A stretch of 64,000 bases of DNA from Gordonibacter sp034932485 (GTDB lineage: Bacteria > Actinomycetota > Coriobacteriia > Coriobacteriales > Eggerthellaceae). Position numbers and translations under genes: made by a program. The notes beneath the pieces are model-generated. The model worked only from the letters and a program-made list of their open reading frames with translations. It had not been told where the DNA came from and searched no databases. The DNA lies in assembly GCA_034932485.1 (NCBI GenBank), contig JAYFOQ010000036.1, positions 1 through 64,000 of the forward strand, read 5' to 3'. Shown in pieces: positions 60,745 through 64,000 of the stretch. Every line of letters begins with the position of its first letter. The first letter of the stretch is position 1.

Positions 60745-61701
60745 GTGAACAACTTGCTGCGGCTGATTGGGCGGCGACTTATAGCGCTACCTATCATGAT
60801 CTTCGGCGTCACCATCCTCGTATTCTTCGTTATGGCGCTCTCCCCCATTGACCAGGCATATTCGGTATTGGGCGAGAACGCATCCGAGGAACAGGTAAAC
60901 CAGTATCGCGAAGACCACGGGTTAAACGAACCCGTCATCGTACAGTACGGCAACTATATGGCAGGATTATTTCAAGGTGACATGGGTACCTATGGTGCCG
61001 CAAACGCCTCGGTAGCCGAACGCGTAAGCCAAGCGCTACCCGTCACACTCCAGCTTACCTTCTTCGGCTTGATCATTGCGGTGTTCTTCGCCGTCATCTT
61101 GGGCGTGGTGTCGGCGCTCTACCGCGACCGATGGCCCGACCAGATCATCCGCGTGTTCTCCATCGCCTGCATCGCCACGCCGTCGTTCTGGCTGGCCGTG
61201 CTGTTCATATTGCTGTTCTCCTCGATGTTGCACGTGCTGCCGGCATCGGGAGACCTGCCGGGGCTGTTCACCGACCCTGCAGGCTGGCTTGCCCGCATGG
61301 CAATGCCCGCCATCGCGCTTGCTGTTCCCGTAACAGGACAGCTTACCCGCGTTATCCGCACCTCCATGGTTGAAGAGCTTGATCGCGACTACGTGCGCAC
61401 GGCGCTGGGTGCTGGCATTCCGAAAAGCGTGGTTATAGCCCGCAACGTGCTGCGCAACGCGCTCATTACCCCGGTAACGGTTCTGGGTCTTCGCGTGGGC
61501 TACCTCATTGGTGGCGCCGTAGTCATCGAGGTTATCTTCAACCTCCCTGGCATGGGCATGGCTATTCTGTCGGGTATACAATCAAGTTACACCATGCTCG
61601 TACAAGGCGTTGTTTTAGTAGTGGCCATTACCTTTATCATTGTTAACATCATCGTGGATATGCTTTATATCCTGATTGATCCCCGAATCAGGACGGTGTA
61701 G
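60745..61701 (+). CDS. Peptide ABC transporter permease (DppB/OppB type)
   Basis: A 318-residue permease with about six membrane segments. LLRLIGRRLIALPIMIFGVTILVFFVMAL at the start, and VRTALGAGIPKSVVIARNVLRNALITPVTVLGLRVGYLIGGAVVIEVIFNLPGMG (the EAA-type coupling loop plus family motif) identify the DppB/OppB group. GTG 60745 is preceded by AAAGGAGG; the ATG-less upstream extension is rejected. The next gene starts 4 nt after its stop. Confidence 0.93.
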   Translation: MNNLLRLIGRRLIALPIMIFGVTILVFFVMALSPIDQAYSVLGENASEEQVNQYREDHGLNEPVIVQYGNYMAGLFQGDMGTYGAANASVAERVSQALPVTLQLTFFGLIIAVFFAVILGVVSALYRDRWPDQIIRVFSIACIATPSFWLAVLFILLFSSMLHVLPASGDLPGLFTDPAGWLARMAMPAIALAVPVTGQLTRVIRTSMVEELDRDYVRTALGAGIPKSVVIARNVLRNALITPVTVLGLRVGYLIGGAVVIEVIFNLPGMGMAILSGIQSSYTMLVQGVVLVVAITFIIVNIIVDMLYILIDPRIRTV

Positions 61702-61705
61702 CATC

Positions 61706-63733
61706 ATGGCAAAACTTCGAGGTAACCTTACCGGAAAGATGGAAGCAAACCCCGGGAAAGTGCACTTCCGACGCTGGAAGTCCATGAGTATCGGAGCGCG
61801 CATTTCGCTTATCGTACTTATCCTTATCGTCATGATTGCTGCTCTAGCAAACGTCATCGCACCACATGACCCCCTGGCTATTTTCACCGCGCGCCAGGCT
61901 CCCGATGCGCAATTCTTGTTCGGTACCGACGACAAGGGACGCGACGTATTGTCTCGCATGATGTATGGCGCGCGCTACTCACTCGTCATCGGCATTGGCG
62001 CCACCGGCTTTGCGCTGGTATGCGGCTCCATCATTGGGGCTATCGCGGCGGTATCGCGCAAGGGTATCTCAGAAGTAATCATGCGCATCCTAGACATCAT
62101 CATGTCCTTCCCCGGCATTGCGCTTGCTGCTACGTTTGTTATTGCGTTTGGCAACTCGCTGCCCACCCTCATCTTCGCCATCGGATTTCTCTATATTCCG
62201 CAGATCGCCCGCATCGTGCGCGCCAATGTGGTTAGCGAGTACAATCAAGATTACGTACGTGCTGTAGTAGTAAGCGGAGCCCGTGCTCCATGGATTCTCT
62301 GGAAACACGTCATTCGCAACTGCATCGCGCCAGTCATGGTATTTACCATTGTGTTGGTAGCCGATGCCATCGTGTTTGAGGCATCACTTTCGTTCATCTC
62401 GGCCGGCATTCCAGAACCTACGCCTACGTGGGGCAACATCTTATCCGACGCACGGGCTGGCGTACTGGCAGGCCGTTGGTGGCAAGCGTTGTTCCCTGGC
62501 CTCGCCATTATGATTACGGTATTGGCTCTCAATATCCTCTCCGAGGGCATTACCGATGCCATGGCTGCCTCTCCTAAAGCCCCCGTTAAGGCCGACGATG
62601 CAGCCGTGCGCACCGATCGTGAGGCCGATCGCCTCGTGGCCGACCCAACGCTGGCCTATGAAGCTCAAGCTGAGATGCTTCAAAAGCGCCTCGCGGAACT
62701 CTGCGCCATCGAGAAAACACGCACCGACCGTTTCACTGCCCACACCGACGTGCCACCTATTCTAGAAGTAAAAGACCTGTGCATTAAGTTCCCACGCCAC
62801 GGCGATGTAAACGTAGTGGATCATGTGAGCTTCGTTGTGCGCCCGCGTCAAACCATGGGTCTTGTAGGTGAGTCGGGATGTGGAAAATCTATCACATCAC
62901 TAACGATCATGGGTCTGCTCGATCCAAAGGCCACTGTTACCGGAGAAATACTCTATGACGGCCAGAACTTGCTCGCCATGAATCAAAAGCAGATGAACGC
63001 TCTTCGCGGCCGTGAGATTGCCATGATCTATCAGGATGCACTCTCGTCACTGAACCCCTCGATGCTAATTAAATCCCAAATGAAGCAGCTTACGAAGCGC
63101 GGTGGCACCCGTACCGCCGAAGAGTTGCTTGAGCTAGTGGGCCTTGATCCAAAGCGAACACTGGGCTCTTATCCCCATGAGCTCTCAGGTGGACAACGCC
63201 AACGCGTACTTATTGCTATGGCACTCACGCGCGACCCCAAGGTAGTCATTGCCGACGAACCCACCACTGCCCTTGACGTAACAGTTCAGAAGCAGGTTAT
63301 CGACCTGTTGAACAAACTGCAGAAAGAGCTAGGCTTTGCCATGGTGTTTGTAAGCCACGACCTAGCGCTCGTTGCTGAAGTGGCAAACTCTATCACCGTT
63401 ATGTACGCCGGCCAGGTAGTTGAGCAGGGCCCCGTTGCCGATATCCTATGCCATCCCGTACACGAGTATACAAGCGGCCTTTTGGGTTCGGTGCTATCAA
63501 TCGAAGCTGGCGGCACTCGCCTACACCAGGTACCTGGCAGCGTTCCTAGCCCTAAAGACTTCCCAGAAGGCGACCGCTTCACTCCGCGATCTAGTCACCC
63601 CGATAAGATTTCGCAACTGCGCCCCATGCTCAAGCGCGTCGAGGGCACTGATCATTATTATGCCGAGCTGCCCGACAGCGAATTGGAGCGCCTCGGCATC
63701 AAGCCTTATGTACCAGGAGGTGCCATCATATGA
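61706..63733 (+). CDS. Fused peptide ABC permease-ATPase (DppC-DppD)
   Basis: A 675-residue fusion. Residues about 1-300 are a DppC/OppC permease: APHDPLAIF, FGTDDKGRDVLSRMMYGARYSLVIG, and the coupling loop VRAVVVSGARAPWILWKHVIRNCIAPVMV. After a linker of about 50 residues (ADPTLAYEAQAEMLQKRLAELCAIEK) comes a full DppD ATPase from about 352: Walker A VGESGCGKSITS, signature LSGGQRQRVLIAMAL, Walker B VVIADEPTTALDV, and the C-terminal peptide-transporter tail (HPVHEYTSGLLGSV). In most bacteria these are two genes. No stop or frameshift separates the halves. Confidence 0.92.
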   Translation: MAKLRGNLTGKMEANPGKVHFRRWKSMSIGARISLIVLILIVMIAALANVIAPHDPLAIFTARQAPDAQFLFGTDDKGRDVLSRMMYGARYSLVIGIGATGFALVCGSIIGAIAAVSRKGISEVIMRILDIIMSFPGIALAATFVIAFGNSLPTLIFAIGFLYIPQIARIVRANVVSEYNQDYVRAVVVSGARAPWILWKHVIRNCIAPVMVFTIVLVADAIVFEASLSFISAGIPEPTPTWGNILSDARAGVLAGRWWQALFPGLAIMITVLALNILSEGITDAMAASPKAPVKADDAAVRTDREADRLVADPTLAYEAQAEMLQKRLAELCAIEKTRTDRFTAHTDVPPILEVKDLCIKFPRHGDVNVVDHVSFVVRPRQTMGLVGESGCGKSITSLTIMGLLDPKATVTGEILYDGQNLLAMNQKQMNALRGREIAMIYQDALSSLNPSMLIKSQMKQLTKRGGTRTAEELLELVGLDPKRTLGSYPHELSGGQRQRVLIAMALTRDPKVVIADEPTTALDVTVQKQVIDLLNKLQKELGFAMVFVSHDLALVAEVANSITVMYAGQVVEQGPVADILCHPVHEYTSGLLGSVLSIEAGGTRLHQVPGSVPSPKDFPEGDRFTPRSSHPDKISQLRPMLKRVEGTDHYYAELPDSELERLGIKPYVPGGAII

Positions 63734-64000
63734 GCAACCAGGAGCACATAATCGATCAGGATGCACCCGTGCAAGTACCGCCAGTCTCTGTTGCTCCAGA
63801 TGCAGCACCGAGGGCAGACGAACCCACGCCTATTATTTTCCTTGACGATATTCGCGTGACATTCAAAACGCGTACGGGATCGCTGCTCCACCCCAATAGA
63901 GTACAGGCCGTAAAAGGGCTCACCTTAAAGCTTATGCCAGGCGAAACGCTAGGCATTGTAGGTGAATCGGGTTGCGGTAAGTCCACTACAGCAAACGTCA
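63730..64000 (+). CDS. Peptide ABC transporter ATPase (DppF/OppF type), 5' part
   Basis: Only the first 90 codons are in the window. ATG 63730 overlaps the preceding stop as ATGA. After a hydrophilic lead of about 34 residues come IIFLDDIRVTFKTRTGSLLHPNRVQAVKGLTLKLMPGETLGIVGESGCGKST, with a Walker A at the very edge. This would be the second ATPase of the transporter. The gene continues beyond base 64000. Confidence 0.9.
   Translation, partial: MSNQEHIIDQDAPVQVPPVSVAPDAAPRADEPTPIIFLDDIRVTFKTRTGSLLHPNRVQAVKGLTLKLMPGETLGIVGESGCGKSTTANV

Overview
The window looks like chromosomal DNA of a moderate-GC actinobacterium of the class Coriobacteriia (Eggerthellaceae-like; Cryptobacterium or a close relative is my best guess, from memory of gene content and order, not from a search). 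Supporting traits are a dcw cluster with SepF and DivIVA but no FtsA, Tat-type secreted proteins, a DUF1846 protein, an anaerobic pyruvate:ferredoxin oxidoreductase, and tRNA-Trp lying between rpmG and secE.

Layout. 1-5700: a decayed aspartate racemase, a three-gene iron/heme-type ABC uptake operon, a radical SAM/SPASM protein of the NirJ/AhbD type, and a MerR regulator with a textbook 19-bp-spacer promoter. 5767-27352 (all minus strand): a complete division and wall cluster, transcribed mraZ-rsmH-ftsL-ftsI-murE-murF-mraY-murD-ftsW-murG-murC-murB-ftsQ-ftsZ-pgeF-yggS-sepF-proC-yggT-divIVA-DUF167, driven by a promoter carrying MraZ boxes. 27353-28014: a perfect parS site followed by a GC-rich tandem repeat. 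28015-32617: xerD-like recombinase, DUF1846, a frameshifted gene and nadK. 32685-38444: a second wall block with murJ (carrying an unusual N-terminal repeat extension), asnB and a D-aspartate-ligase-type ATP-grasp gene. 38805-42523: map, a DUF1254/DUF1214 protein, and an SPFH plus ribbon-helix-helix pair. 42801: a second perfect parS. 43009-47475 (minus): a tRNA-Tyr/Thr/Met-tuf-rpmG-tRNA-Trp-secE-nusG-rplK-rplA transcription unit from a near-consensus promoter. 48110-58266: a secreted NlpC/P60 hydrolase, a DNA glycosylase, putP, an aminotransferase, a gene relic, a DciA-like protein with an apparent duplicated domain, and nifJ. 58839-64000: an oligopeptide ABC operon containing a permease-ATPase fusion; its last gene runs off the edge.

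How it fits together. About half of the window builds and divides the cell wall: precursor synthesis (murB-murG, mraY), flipping (murJ), polymerisation and cross-linking (ftsW, ftsI), division ring (ftsZ, sepF, ftsQ, ftsL, divIVA), hydrolysis (NlpC/P60) and probably cross-bridge or stem-peptide modification (asnB and the ATP-grasp ligase). Two parS sites about 15 kb apart suggest that the window lies in the ParB-loading, origin-proximal part of the chromosome. The remaining genes fit an amino-acid- and peptide-using anaerobe: peptide ABC uptake, proline symport, aspartate-type transamination and pyruvate oxidation through ferredoxin.

Most points worth a second look are the MurJ repeat extension, the duplicated DciA-like fold, the wall-modification pair, the parS-adjacent tandem repeat, and several broken genes. 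All coordinates and motif calls were read by eye, and family names come from recognised motifs without database searches.
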